A stretch of DNA of 64,000 bases from an uncultured Sedimentitalea sp. (GTDB lineage Bacteria > Pseudomonadota > Alphaproteobacteria > Rhodobacterales > Rhodobacteraceae). This document shows positions 1 to 8,308 of this stretch, one piece after another (positions within the stretch are counted from its first letter, which is position 1; the number at the start of each line of letters is the position of its first letter). The stretch is taken from assembly GCA_947504115.1 (NCBI GenBank), contig CANNGH010000001.1, positions 372,001 through 436,000 on the forward strand, written 5' to 3'. The translations under genes were made by a program, and so were the position numbers. The notes beneath the pieces are model-generated. The model saw nothing but the letters and a program-made list of their open reading frames with translations. It was not told the origin of the DNA and did no database searches.

Positions 1-1
1 C

Positions 2-178
2 CAGAACGGTTCGAAATTCGCCCAACAAGGCATGCAGATCGCCGCCGGCGTGCCGCTGGCCTGTGACGAGCCGGAGGATTTCCGCACCTTCCGCCTTGGC
101 CTGTTCGGCCTCGACAAACTTTACGATGTGGACGCGACGCTGGCGCGGCTGGAAAAGGTGTTCGACAAGGTTCTGTGA
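2..178 (+). CDS. C-terminal end of a class V PLP aminotransferase (partial)
   Basis: The window opens inside this gene. The last 58 residues are readable in one frame and end at TGA 176-178. The stretch FRLGLFGLDKL followed by a helix of the type DATLARLEKVFDKVL resembles the small-domain C terminus of alanine-glyoxylate-type class V aminotransferases, which move amino groups onto glyoxylate or pyruvate using pyridoxal phosphate. The lysine that binds PLP lies outside the window, so the substrate cannot be read. It converges on the UbiH-type gene with an 18-base gap. The assignment rests only on this short tail. Confidence 0.5.
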   Translation, partial: QNGSKFAQQGMQIAAGVPLACDEPEDFRTFRLGLFGLDKLYDVDATLARLEKVFDKVL

Positions 179-196
179 ACGCCGGCGCGCGCGCGA

Positions 197-1390
197 TCAG
201 CGCGCGCCCAGGCCCATCCGCATCAGCATCCGCCGCACCGGGGGCAGCGCGTGAAGCGCGTTCAGCCCCAGCGCCCGGGCATCGCGCAGGGGCCGCGCGC
301 CCGCCATCGAGGCGCGGTTCAGCAGGTCGATCCCCTGCACCCGCATCCGGATGTCGTTCATCCGGGCGCGGTGATACGCATCCAGCATCTTCTGATCGCC
401 CAACCCGTCACGCCGCGCTTCGGCCAGGTCCAGCAGGCACCGCAGATCGGCCAGCGACATGTTCAGCCCCTGCGCGCCGATTGGCGGCACCACATGCGCG
501 GCCTCGGCCATCAGCGCCAGACGCTCGCCCGTCATCGCCTCGGCCCGTTGGCTGATGATCGGCCAGATGGTGCGGCGCGAAGCCAGGGTCAGCGGCCCGA
601 ACAGATTGCCCGAGCGTTCAGCCATCGCGGCCTCGAACGCTTCGGTGTCCATCTGGAACAGGTCGCGCGCACGCGGGCCGCGCTCCATCCAGATCACCGC
701 TGACGATGGCTGACCCTGATAATCGGGCAGCGGCACCAGCGTGAACGGTCCGCCGCTGCGATGGATCTCGGTCGAGACATTGTCATGCGGGATCGGATGG
801 GTCACCGCGAAGGCCAGCGCCTTTTGCCCGTAGCGCGCGGTATGCACGCCGATCGCGGCGGCCTGCCGCATCGGCGAGTCGCGCCCATCGGCGGCGATCA
901 CCAGCCGGGCGCGGATGCGGGCGCCGTCGCTGAGGGTGACGCGCGCGCTTTCGGTGCGGGTGAACAGGTGTGTCGTGCCGATACCGGGGCGAAACGCGAC
1001 ATTCGGCAGATCGGAAAGCCGCGCCAGGATCTCGCGCCGCAGCAACCAGTTGGGCAGGTTCCAGCCGAACGGCGCGTCCGACAGGTCGGCCGAATCGAAC
1101 TCGCGGGTCAGGCGCGGTTCGGGCTGTGCGCCGCCGGCATCGACGATGCGCATGATCTGCAGGGGGGTCGCGTGGGGGGCCAGCCGCTCCCACAAACCGC
1201 AGCGTTCCAGAAGGCTTTGCGCAGGTTGCAGAAAGGCGGTGGTGCGCAGGTCCGAGCCTTCGGCGTCGCGCTCGGTGATCGGGGCGGCGGGATCGACGCA
1301 GACGACATCGAACCCGGCGCTGCCGAAAGCCGCCGCCGCGGTCAGCCCGGCAATGCCGCCGCCGGAAATCAGGATATCGACGTCGCGCAT
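197..1390 (-). CDS. UbiH/COQ6-family FAD-dependent aromatic monooxygenase
   Basis: This 397-residue flavoprotein probably hydroxylates the ubiquinone precursor ring at the membrane. The N terminus has a Rossmann dinucleotide motif (GGGIAG, residues 10-15). A central region has the second flavin-binding block with AADGRDS. The C-terminal block PIGAQGLNMSLAD is typical of UbiH/UbiF/VisC/COQ6 enzymes. Its length is usual for the family. The ATG at 1390 is the natural start. It is transcribed away from the small membrane gene at 1461-1697 and in the same direction. Alphaproteobacteria use one to three such hydroxylases with different ring positions, and the sequence alone does not tell me which position this one acts on. 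Confidence 0.85.
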   Translation of the reverse strand: MRDVDILISGGGIAGLTAAAAFGSAGFDVVCVDPAAPITERDAEGSDLRTTAFLQPAQSLLERCGLWERLAPHATPLQIMRIVDAGGAQPEPRLTREFDSADLSDAPFGWNLPNWLLRREILARLSDLPNVAFRPGIGTTHLFTRTESARVTLSDGARIRARLVIAADGRDSPMRQAAAIGVHTARYGQKALAFAVTHPIPHDNVSTEIHRSGGPFTLVPLPDYQGQPSSAVIWMERGPRARDLFQMDTEAFEAAMAERSGNLFGPLTLASRRTIWPIISQRAEAMTGERLALMAEAAHVVPPIGAQGLNMSLADLRCLLDLAEARRDGLGDQKMLDAYHRARMNDIRMRVQGIDLLNRASMAGARPLRDARALGLNALHALPPVRRMLMRMGLGAR

Positions 1391-1460
1391 GACACTCCCC
1401 TCATGTTGCCGCCGCAGGATAACGATGCACGGTGCGGCGCACCAGCGGCAACCGGGGGAT

Positions 1461-1697
1461 TCAGCCCCGCGTGATCAGCAACAGAACACCCCAGATCACG
1501 GGTACCAGCGCGAGCGCGGGCAGATAAAGCCCCGGCAGCCCCCAGATGGCAACGCTGGCGCCCCAACCGGCCAACAGCACCAGAACCGCCACCAAGATGC
1601 GGGCAGCGACGATGGTGTCACGGCGCTCCTGCGAGGTTTGGGTATTGGTATCACTGCGCGTTTCCGCAGCGCCCTGAAGGGGATCTGCAAATGTCAT
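1461..1697 (-). CDS. Small two-helix membrane protein, unknown function
   Basis: A 78-residue protein with a polar, charged N terminus (residues 1-30) followed by two hydrophobic segments, roughly residues 31-52 and 55-75, separated by a Gly/Pro turn. It starts at ATG 1697. I do not recognise a family. It lies upstream of the UbiH-type gene on the same strand with about 70 bases between them, so co-transcription is possible. The sharply amphipathic layout and codon use like that of its neighbours argue that it is a real inner-membrane protein and not a chance ORF. Confidence 0.6.
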   Translation of the reverse strand: MTFADPLQGAAETRSDTNTQTSQERRDTIVAARILVAVLVLLAGWGASVAIWGLPGLYLPALALVPVIWGVLLLITRG

Positions 1698-1780
1698 GTC
1701 GATGATCTCTCGCTAATTTCTGTTCGCAACGCCGACATAGCCATTGGACGGGCAAATTGCGGTAGAGCGTTTTGTCGCAG

Positions 1781-2425
1781 TCAGACCAGCCCGGACAGGA
1801 ACTGCGTCAGATCGTCAGTGTGGTGGTGGATATGTTCGCCCTCGCCACGCTTGGGGGCGACGTGGACGGTGCGCATGCCCATCGCGTGAGGCGCGGACAG
1901 GTTGCGGGGGTCGTCCTCGAACATGGCAGCCAGATGCGATTGCAGACCATCGCGCGCGAACACCGCCTCGAACGCCTCGCGTTCGGGCTTGGGGCGGAAA
2001 TCGGCGTGTTCGACGCCATAGATCGCATCGAATAGCCCCGACAGGCCCCGCGCCGCCAGCACCCGTTCGGCATAGGGCGCGCTGCCGTTGGTATAGACGA
2101 TGCGCCGCCCCGGCAGATCGGCGATATGCCCCGCCAGTGCCGCATCCGGTTCCAGATCATCGAACGAGATGTCGTGGACATGCGTCAGATAGGGCAGGGG
2201 ATCGATATCGTGTTCACGCATCAGACCGGCCAGCGTCGTGCCGTAGCGGCGCCAGTATTCATAGCGCAGCCGGTCCGCCTCGGCATGGGTGAGGTTCAGA
2301 TTGTCCATGACATACTGCGTCATCCGCGCGCGGACCTGATCGAACAGCCGGGCATGGGGCGGATAAAGGGTGTCGTCCAGATCGAAAACCCAATGGGTGA
2401 CATGCGAGAAATGAACCTTGACCAT
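1781..2425 (-). CDS. HAD-family pyrimidine 5'-nucleotidase-like hydrolase
   Basis: A 214-residue haloacid-dehalogenase-type phosphatase. All four HAD motifs are visible: FDLDDTLYP (motif I, nucleophile and acid Asp, about residues 14-22), VYTNG (motif II), the Lys of FRPKPE (motif III) and FEDDPRN (motif IV, Mg2+ ligands). DLDDTLYP together with the all-helical cap is typical of the SDT1/pyrimidine 5'-nucleotidase subgroup that dephosphorylates UMP/CMP or sugar phosphates. I chose ATG 2425 because the homologous part begins there; the frame stays open upstream without family sequence. It is divergent from the GntR gene, about 104 bases away. The substrate is inferred only. Confidence 0.85.
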   Translation of the reverse strand: MVKVHFSHVTHWVFDLDDTLYPPHARLFDQVRARMTQYVMDNLNLTHAEADRLRYEYWRRYGTTLAGLMREHDIDPLPYLTHVHDISFDDLEPDAALAGHIADLPGRRIVYTNGSAPYAERVLAARGLSGLFDAIYGVEHADFRPKPEREAFEAVFARDGLQSHLAAMFEDDPRNLSAPHAMGMRTVHVAPKRGEGEHIHHHTDDLTQFLSGLV

Positions 2426-2529
2426 GGCCAAGCATCTAGGCCGCCACCGTCGCGGTTGCAATGGCATGGGTTGATCGTACGCAAGCTGACCGTATAAGTC
2501 GGACGCGATTGCAACAAGGTCATGCCGCC

Positions 2530-3183
2530 ATGGACGATTCCCGATCACAGCCCATCGATGTCTACGACATGATCCTCGATGCGATCGACACCGGCATCTA
2601 CCGGCCGGGCGACCGTCTTGTCGAAAGCGAACTGGCCGAGCGGTTCGGCGTGTCGCGCACCCCGATCCGCGAGGCCTTGCAGCGTCTTGAAACCCAGTCG
2701 CTGCTGGAACGGGACGGACGGTCATTGATCGTGGCGTCGCTGGATCACAATCAGATGTCCGAATTGTACGTCGTGCGCCGCGAGCTTGAGGGGTTGGCCG
2801 CGCGTCTGGCGGCGCGCCATGCCACCGCCGAAGAGGTCGCCGTGCTGCGCGAGATGGTGCGCAGCGACGACCGGCTGGTCTCCGACCCGGCCGCGCTGGC
2901 CCGCGCCAACCGGCGCTTTCACAAACAGATCCATCTTGCGTCGCACAACCGCTATCTGGTTCAGCAGCTCGATCTGGTGCATCGCACCATGGCGCTGATG
3001 GCGACGACCTCGCTGGCCGCCAAGGGGCGGGGCGAGATCGCGCAAGGCGAACACGAAGGTATCGTGTCGGCGATCGAGGCGCGCGACGAGCAGGCGGCCG
3101 AGGCGGCGCTGCGCGATCATATCTCGGTGGCGTTCATGACGCGGCTGAAACAGGACGCCGACGCGCGCGAGCGCACGACCTGA
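2530..3183 (+). CDS. GntR-family transcriptional regulator (FadR/FCD subgroup)
   Basis: A 217-residue DNA-binding regulator. Residues 1-75 form the winged helix-turn-helix: LAERFGVSRTPIREAL is the recognition helix region and is near-consensus for GntR. Residues 80-205 match the all-helical FCD ligand-binding domain, with the Arg/Asp/His pattern (RRELEG, RRFHKQIHLASHN, DHI) that usually binds a metal and a carboxylate effector. ATG 2530 is preferred over the longer open frame because the HTH follows it directly. It is divergent from the HAD gene and convergent on the glycosyltransferase. The effector and targets are not deducible here. Confidence 0.88.
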   Translation: MDDSRSQPIDVYDMILDAIDTGIYRPGDRLVESELAERFGVSRTPIREALQRLETQSLLERDGRSLIVASLDHNQMSELYVVRRELEGLAARLAARHATAEEVAVLREMVRSDDRLVSDPAALARANRRFHKQIHLASHNRYLVQQLDLVHRTMALMATTSLAAKGRGEIAQGEHEGIVSAIEARDEQAAEAALRDHISVAFMTRLKQDADARERTT

Positions 3184-3191
3184 CGGGGCTC

Positions 3192-5078
3192 TCAGCCGGG
3201 CGGAATGTCCGGGGCGGCCTGACCGTGCTGTGTCTTGTCCCAGTAGAACGGCCGCAACAGCAGTTCGTAAAGCGCCTTGTAGGCCGCAAGACAGCCCAGC
3301 GGGAAATACAGGATCAGCGTCGGCACATAGGGCATGAGAAAGCGCCGTCCGCTTCGCGATACCGCAATCAGTCCGATTGCGATGGCCAGCCCCTCGGTGG
3401 CGATGAACAGCGCGCTGAGCGCGGTGACGGTGCCCGATGACGCCATTCCCTGCAACGGATGGGGCAGGCCCAGCACGATCAGCCAGAACGACCACAGGAC
3501 CGGTGCCAGCAGGAACTGGCACAGGGTGCCGATGAAAAACGCCTGCACCCCGAGAAACCGCCACGGCCCCAGATCGCGCAGCAGGCGCAAGGGGCTTTTC
3601 ATGTGGACCAGATAGGTCACCATGAACCCCTTGAGCCAGCGCGAGCGTTGCCTGACCCACGGCCATGGCCGGCAATTGGCCTCCTCATAGGTAGTGGTGG
3701 GGATCATACGGGTGCGATATCCGGCGCGACACAGGCGCACGCCCAGATCGGCGTCCTCGGTCACGTTATGGGCGTCCCATCCGCCCAGTTCCTCCAGCGC
3801 GTCACGGCGGAAAAACAGCGTCGTGCCCCCCAGCGGGACCACCAGCCCCAGCCGCGCGATGCCCTGCAGCACCACGCGGAACCAGGCCGAATATTCAATG
3901 GTGAAACAGCGCGCCAGCCAGTTGGTGCGCGGATTGTAGTAATCGAGTATCCCTTGCAGGCAAACGACGTCCGAAGGGGCGGTGGCGAAATGGGCGGCGA
4001 CGGTTTCGATCTGATCGCTTTCGGGGGCATCCTCGGCATCCCAGATGCCGATGATCTCGCCCCGGCAGAAATCCAGCGCATAGTTCATCGCGCGCGGCTT
4101 GGTCGTCAGGCCGCCATGGGCGGGCACCTCGATCACACGAATCCAGCTGGGCAGGGCGTGTTCGGACAAGGTGGCGCGGGTGACGTCATCCTTTTGTTCA
4201 AGCACCAGAACCACGTCCAGCAGCGCCTTGGGATAAGTCAGCCGGTCAAGCCGACGCAGCAGATCGCCCAGGATCTCGCGTTCGCGGAACAGCGGCACCA
4301 GAACCGAGACCTGCGGCAGGCGCGGCCCGGTATCGGGTTGTGCGGGCGCGTCATGCGGCACGGGCGGGCGGCTTGTGGCCAGAAGATGCGCGGTGGCGGC
4401 GACGAGTTTCAGCGTTGCGAACAGGATCAGCGACGCGATGGCAAGCAGGCTGAGGCCCGCGAAAATCTGGAGCGGAGCGGCGATCAGCGCCACCAGCGCA
4501 CAGGCCAGAATTGCCGGTAGAACGACCCGGTTGGTGTGTTTCCAGGTGCGGCAGCTGTATTGCGGCGCAACCCGCTGGCTGGCGGAGGATGCCAGATCGG
4601 CGGAAAATTCGGCCGCGATGGCGGCGGAAATCGCGCTGTCGCCGGCCAGCACCGGGGTTGCATCTCCGAACGCGTCCCCTAGCCGTTCGCGGATATGCTC
4701 GAACCGGTCCGGGCGCGCCGTGGCGATCTGCACGACGTTGCCTGCCCGTTTCCACGGGACGATCCGGTGATGCAGCCAGAACGCGACCGGAAGACTGCGG
4801 CACAGCGCGCTGTCAGGCGGCGTGCGTTGCAGATCGGCGCGGGGCAGACCGTATTGCGCAGCCAGTGCGGTTTCGATCTGTTCGGGCGAAATCCATCCTT
4901 CGGCGACGAGAATTTCACCGAGCGGCGCGCCCAGTCGCAGTTGCAGTTCCAGCGCCTTGAGCAGTTGATCGGGACGGATCGCGCCCATCCGCACCAGATG
5001 ATGCCCCAGCGGGGCATGCGCATCTTTCGAGGACACAGCCGCGCGGCGGGGGGTGAGCAGCCGTAATTGTGTGCCCAT
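3192..5078 (-). CDS. Family 2 membrane glycosyltransferase with N-terminal MshEN (GSPII_E_N) domain, XagB-like
   Basis: A 628-residue polysaccharide synthase. Residues 23-46 and 52-75 are two 24-residue MshEN motifs (LG-x2-L-x3-G-x6-L-x3-L-x2-Q, the second with Ile for one Leu) separated by five residues, the spacing known for c-di-GMP-binding MshEN domains; each has Pro where Arg is usual. Two membrane helices follow (about 172-220). A GT2 domain then shows SVLVPLFRER, the DAED metal/sugar motif, VTEDADLG (catalytic base) and RQRSRW. Several C-terminal helices form the export channel. ATG 5078 is chosen; a GTG at 5093 is in frame. It lies 85 bases downstream of carA with a CtrA-type box between them. 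The product is probably an exopolysaccharide; sugar and linkage are unknown. Confidence 0.85.
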   Translation of the reverse strand: MGTQLRLLTPRRAAVSSKDAHAPLGHHLVRMGAIRPDQLLKALELQLRLGAPLGEILVAEGWISPEQIETALAAQYGLPRADLQRTPPDSALCRSLPVAFWLHHRIVPWKRAGNVVQIATARPDRFEHIRERLGDAFGDATPVLAGDSAISAAIAAEFSADLASSASQRVAPQYSCRTWKHTNRVVLPAILACALVALIAAPLQIFAGLSLLAIASLILFATLKLVAATAHLLATSRPPVPHDAPAQPDTGPRLPQVSVLVPLFREREILGDLLRRLDRLTYPKALLDVVLVLEQKDDVTRATLSEHALPSWIRVIEVPAHGGLTTKPRAMNYALDFCRGEIIGIWDAEDAPESDQIETVAAHFATAPSDVVCLQGILDYYNPRTNWLARCFTIEYSAWFRVVLQGIARLGLVVPLGGTTLFFRRDALEELGGWDAHNVTEDADLGVRLCRAGYRTRMIPTTTYEEANCRPWPWVRQRSRWLKGFMVTYLVHMKSPLRLLRDLGPWRFLGVQAFFIGTLCQFLLAPVLWSFWLIVLGLPHPLQGMASSGTVTALSALFIATEGLAIAIGLIAVSRSGRRFLMPYVPTLILYFPLGCLAAYKALYELLLRPFYWDKTQHGQAAPDIPPG

Positions 5079-5131
5079 CGAAGCATCCAACACATATCAA
5101 CAAGATTTGCGTCAGATTGAGCCCTGCATGG

Positions 5132-5146
5132 TTAACTTCAGGTTAA
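5132..5146. promoter_or_regulatory. Candidate CtrA binding site (TTAA-N7-TTAA)
   Basis: GTTAACTTCAGGTTAAC contains TTAA, seven bases, then TTAA, which is the full CtrA consensus. Because each half is GTTAAC, it matches on both strands. It sits in the carA-glycosyltransferase gap, 54 bases upstream of the glycosyltransferase ATG, where CtrA boxes commonly overlap the -35 region. Binding is inferred from consensus only. Confidence 0.55.
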
Positions 5147-5163
5147 CGCTCCAACATGCTGTA

Positions 5164-6327
5164 TCAGGACGATTTTCGTGTTGCCATCGCGCTGGCGAAG
5201 CGGTCGAACAGATAGAAACTGTCCTGCGGTCCGGGGCTGGCCTCGGGGTGGTACTGCACCGACCAGACGGGCCGGTCGGTCATGCGGATACCGCAATTGG
5301 AGCCGTCGAACAGCGAAACATGGGTTTCCAGAACCCCGTCGGGCAGGGATTGGCCATCCACCGCGAAGCCGTGGTTCATGCTGGTGATCTCGACCTTGCC
5401 GGTCTCGACATCCTTGACCGGGTGGTTGGCGCCGTGATGGCCGTGCCCCATCTTGACCGTGCGCGCCCCCAGCGCCAGTGCCAGCATCTGGTGGCCGAGA
5501 CAGATGCCGAAAACCGGCACGTCCGAGCGTTCCAGAAGATCGCGGATCATGGGCACCGCATACGCGCCCGTCGCCGCCGGATCGCCCGGCCCGTTGGACA
5601 GGAATACGCCGTCGGGATCATGCGCCAGCACCTCATCGGCGGTGGCCGTGGCGGGCAGAACGGTGATGTCGCAACCCGCCGAGGCGAGGCAGCGCAGGAT
5701 GTTGCGCTTGGCGCCGTAATCGAGGGCAACCACCTTGTGCTGCGGATCGGTCTGGCGGCGATAGCCGTCGGGCCAGGCCCAGCGCATCTCGTCCCAGCGG
5801 TAGGATTGCGCGCAGGTGACCTCACCCGCCAGATCCATGCCTTCGAGCCCGGCAAATCCACGCGCGGCGGCGACCAGCGCGGGCACGTCGAATTCGCCCG
5901 ACGGATCATGCGCCAGCGCCACATGCGGGGCGCCCTGCTGGCGGATCGCGCGGGTCAGGCGGCGAGTATCGACGCCGCCGATGGCGATGCGACCGCGCTT
6001 TTGCAGCCACGTCTTCAGCGTCTCGGTGCTGCGCCAGTTGCTGGGCGCGGTCGGATCCCATTTCACCACCATGCCGGCGGCGACGGGGTCTGCGGCCTCG
6101 TCATCCTCGGGGGTGACGCCGGTATTGCCGATATGGGGAAAGGTGAAGGTCACGACCTGCCCGGCATAGGATGGATCGGTCAGGATTTCCTGATAGCCGG
6201 TCATCGCGGTGTTGAAGACCAGTTCGGCCACGGTCTGGCCGGTCGCGCCGAAACCGGAGCCGTAGAACACGGTGCCATCGGCCAGCGCAAGGCAGGCGGT
6301 TGGCTTGGGCTGGGCGGGCTGGGCCAT
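5164..6327 (-). CDS. carA: Carbamoyl-phosphate synthase small (glutaminase) subunit
   Basis: A 387-residue class I glutamine amidotransferase that releases ammonia from glutamine for the CarB subunit, feeding arginine and pyrimidine synthesis. The N-terminal CPSase domain shows ELVFNTAMTGYQEILTDPSY (about 35-54). The GATase triad is Cys276 in GICLGHQ and His360/Glu362 in YHPEASPGP. The length is normal. ATG 6327 fits the family start; a TTG upstream would add eight non-conserved residues. carB is not in the window. It is divergent from yqeY. Confidence 0.97.
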   Translation of the reverse strand: MAQPAQPKPTACLALADGTVFYGSGFGATGQTVAELVFNTAMTGYQEILTDPSYAGQVVTFTFPHIGNTGVTPEDDEAADPVAAGMVVKWDPTAPSNWRSTETLKTWLQKRGRIAIGGVDTRRLTRAIRQQGAPHVALAHDPSGEFDVPALVAAARGFAGLEGMDLAGEVTCAQSYRWDEMRWAWPDGYRRQTDPQHKVVALDYGAKRNILRCLASAGCDITVLPATATADEVLAHDPDGVFLSNGPGDPAATGAYAVPMIRDLLERSDVPVFGICLGHQMLALALGARTVKMGHGHHGANHPVKDVETGKVEITSMNHGFAVDGQSLPDGVLETHVSLFDGSNCGIRMTDRPVWSVQYHPEASPGPQDSFYLFDRFASAMATRKSS

Positions 6328-6477
6328 GGCGCGACTCTCTGTTCGGGGCAAATCGGAGAACGTTTAGGCCCCCGCAGGAACAGGGTCAAGACGCGGGTGA
6401 CCCGATACGAGGTTGTGCCGGGCGCACGGTTTGGGTAGGTTCCGACCTTTCACGATCCATGGGGATGGAGCCGGAAT

Positions 6478-6942
6478 ATGGACTTGCGCACACGGATCAA
6501 CGAGGCGGTGAAACAGGCGATGAAAGACCGCGCGACGGCGCGCCTGTCCACGCTGCGCCTGATAAACGCCGCGATCAAGGATCAGGACATCGCCGCGCGC
6601 ACGCGCGATGGCGATGCCGGGGTCGGTGACGCCGAGGTGTTGGCGATTCTCGGCAAGATGACCAAACAGCGTCAGGAAAGCGCGCGCGCCTATGAAGAGG
6701 GCGGGCGACTGGATCTGGCCGAGCGCGAACGCGAGGAAGTCGAGATCATAGCGGAATTCCTGCCCCGCCAGCTGAGTGAGAAGGAAACCGAAACCGCCGT
6801 GCGCGAGGCCATCGAACGCACCGGCGCCGACTCGATCCGCGACATGGGCAAGGTCATGGCCGACCTCAAGGCCCGTCATGGCGGGCAGATGGATTTCGGC
6901 AAGGTCGGTCCGATGGTCAAGATCCGGCTTTGCGGGAAATAG
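6478..6942 (+). CDS. GatB/YqeY domain protein
   Basis: A 154-residue protein that is a free-standing version of the helical tail domain of the GatB amidotransferase subunit. Family features seen are the N-terminal helix DLRTRINEAVKQAMK, the conserved LSTLRLINAAIKD block, the EEVEIIAEFLPRQLS centre and the Gly/Asp-rich end DMGKVMADLKARHGG. The role in tRNA-dependent amidation or tRNA binding is suggested for the family, not proven. It is divergent from carA by about 150 bases, as in many Rhodobacterales, and ends 13 bases from the convergent DUF2244 gene. Confidence 0.9.
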   Translation: MDLRTRINEAVKQAMKDRATARLSTLRLINAAIKDQDIAARTRDGDAGVGDAEVLAILGKMTKQRQESARAYEEGGRLDLAEREREEVEIIAEFLPRQLSEKETETAVREAIERTGADSIRDMGKVMADLKARHGGQMDFGKVGPMVKIRLCGK

Positions 6943-6955
6943 ACGCGGGCAATCG

Positions 6956-7447
6956 TCAGGCGGGTGCGCGCAGCTTGCTCAAGAGTTCGCCGTAAAGCGC
7001 CACGCGTTCGTCCTCGGACAGGAAGGCGCCGATCTCCACCTCGCGTCCGGCGCCGCGCAGGGTGACGTAGTGCGGCACCGGCCCGTCGGAATCGTGCATC
7101 TCGGGGCGCACCCAATAGCGGTTGCATTCCCATTCCTGCCGGTCGCCGCGCGGGTTGAGGCGGACCAGATGCGCCTTGTCGTCCGACAATGTCAGGATTT
7201 CCAGGATCTGCGCATTGTGCCGGCTGCGATCCAGCGCAAACCAGATGCCCGCGACCGCGGCCACGATGAAGGGCAGGATGCCCCATAGAAGAACTGTCCC
7301 GAGCAGGCCGAACAGCGGCAGCAGGATCAGCACGAAGGTCGCGCCGATGAACCACGCGTACCCGCGCGGTGGCAGCGATTGATGCGGCCAAAGATGCAAT
7401 TCCTGCGCGGCCGCTTCGCTATCCGATTTCGTCCAGTCATAAGGCAT
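6956..7447 (-). CDS. DUF2244 integral membrane protein
   Basis: A 163-residue protein. Two adjacent membrane helices (about residues 30-70) carry the RGYAWFIG...LPLFGLLG pattern of DUF2244. A soluble C-terminal part contains the recurrent W-E-C-N-R-YWVRPE and YVTLRGAGREVEIGAFL segments. Its function is unknown. The start overlaps the end of the SGNH hydrolase gene by 11 bases, which suggests translational coupling. Confidence 0.85.
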   Translation of the reverse strand: MPYDWTKSDSEAAAQELHLWPHQSLPPRGYAWFIGATFVLILLPLFGLLGTVLLWGILPFIVAAVAGIWFALDRSRHNAQILEILTLSDDKAHLVRLNPRGDRQEWECNRYWVRPEMHDSDGPVPHYVTLRGAGREVEIGAFLSEDERVALYGELLSKLRAPA

Positions 7448-8213
7448 GGCAATGGCATGAGTTTAGCACGGGTTCGCGTTCTGTCGAACCATCCCGACCA
7501 GCGGTATCCGGCGCAAGATCGGCAATCATCCGCGCGGCCAGAGTTCCGGCCCAGAGATCATAGGCGGCGGGGCCGGGATGAAATCCGTCCTCGGCCATCA
7601 GCGACACGTCGATGGGCAGGTCCATCGGCAGGTGGTGACGGTCGGAACGCCCGGCCACCAGCGCCGCCAGCGCGCGATCCAGCCGCGACGCATGGCGTCC
7701 CAGCACCCCGGCCAGCGGCTGGGGCAGCAGCGGGAAATGCGCCATCGGTGGTACGCCGCCCGCATAGATATGCGCGGCCCCGAAGCGGGTTTCCAGCAGG
7801 TCGAACAATTGTGCCAGCCGGCGCTGCCAGCCGCGCCGCGTTGCGCCGCGAATCGTGTCATTGACCCCGAGAACCACAAGCGCGACGTCGCAGGCGAACG
7901 GCTCGGTCCTTGCCAGATGCCGCAGGGTCGACGCCGTCGTTGCGCCGGTGCGGGCCACCAGCCGCCATTCAACGGTGAAATGCTGCGCCAACCTTTGCGT
8001 CAAACGTCCGGCCAGCGCCTGATCCTGCGTTGGCGCACCGACCCCGGCAGCCGAGGAATCGCCCACGATCAGCAATCGGAGCTTCGGTCCGGTGCCGGAA
8101 CATCCCTGCCGCAATCCGCTGGCCTCGGGCAGGATCAGCGCATGGCGGCGCACCTGAAGCGCCTGCAGGACAAGCAACGGCAGCAGCAGCGTGCGGGTGA
8201 TGATGTCAAGCAT
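7437..8213 (-). CDS. SGNH/GDSL-family hydrolase
   Basis: A 258-residue esterase/lipase-like protein. Block I is VGDSSAAG (nucleophile Ser, about residues 50-57), block III is LGVND, and block V is DGFHPGPAAYD with the catalytic Asp and His. A hydrophobic N-terminal stretch (residues 1-20) could anchor it or act as an uncleaved signal. The substrate is unknown; relatives deacetylate or hydrolyse lipids and sugars. It follows ctaD on the same strand beyond a strong terminator, so it probably has its own promoter. Confidence 0.85.
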   Translation of the reverse strand: MLDIITRTLLLPLLVLQALQVRRHALILPEASGLRQGCSGTGPKLRLLIVGDSSAAGVGAPTQDQALAGRLTQRLAQHFTVEWRLVARTGATTASTLRHLARTEPFACDVALVVLGVNDTIRGATRRGWQRRLAQLFDLLETRFGAAHIYAGGVPPMAHFPLLPQPLAGVLGRHASRLDRALAALVAGRSDRHHLPMDLPIDVSLMAEDGFHPGPAAYDLWAGTLAARMIADLAPDTAGRDGSTEREPVLNSCHCHAL

Positions 8214-8246
8214 GGGGGATATCGCAAAACGTGGCAGGGTTGAACG

Positions 8247-8279
8247 GAAAACGGCCCCGGCAGTGGTTGCCGGGGCCGT
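8247..8279 (-). terminator. Rho-independent terminator of ctaD
   Basis: A perfect 12-bp inverted repeat (ACGGCCCCGGCA / TGCCGGGGCCGT) with a 5-base loop lies 29 bases past the ctaD stop. On the minus strand it is followed by a short T-run (TTTTCC). Confidence 0.85.
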
Positions 8280-8308
8280 GGTGATCTTGTGTCAGCCATG
8301 GGCCGGGA

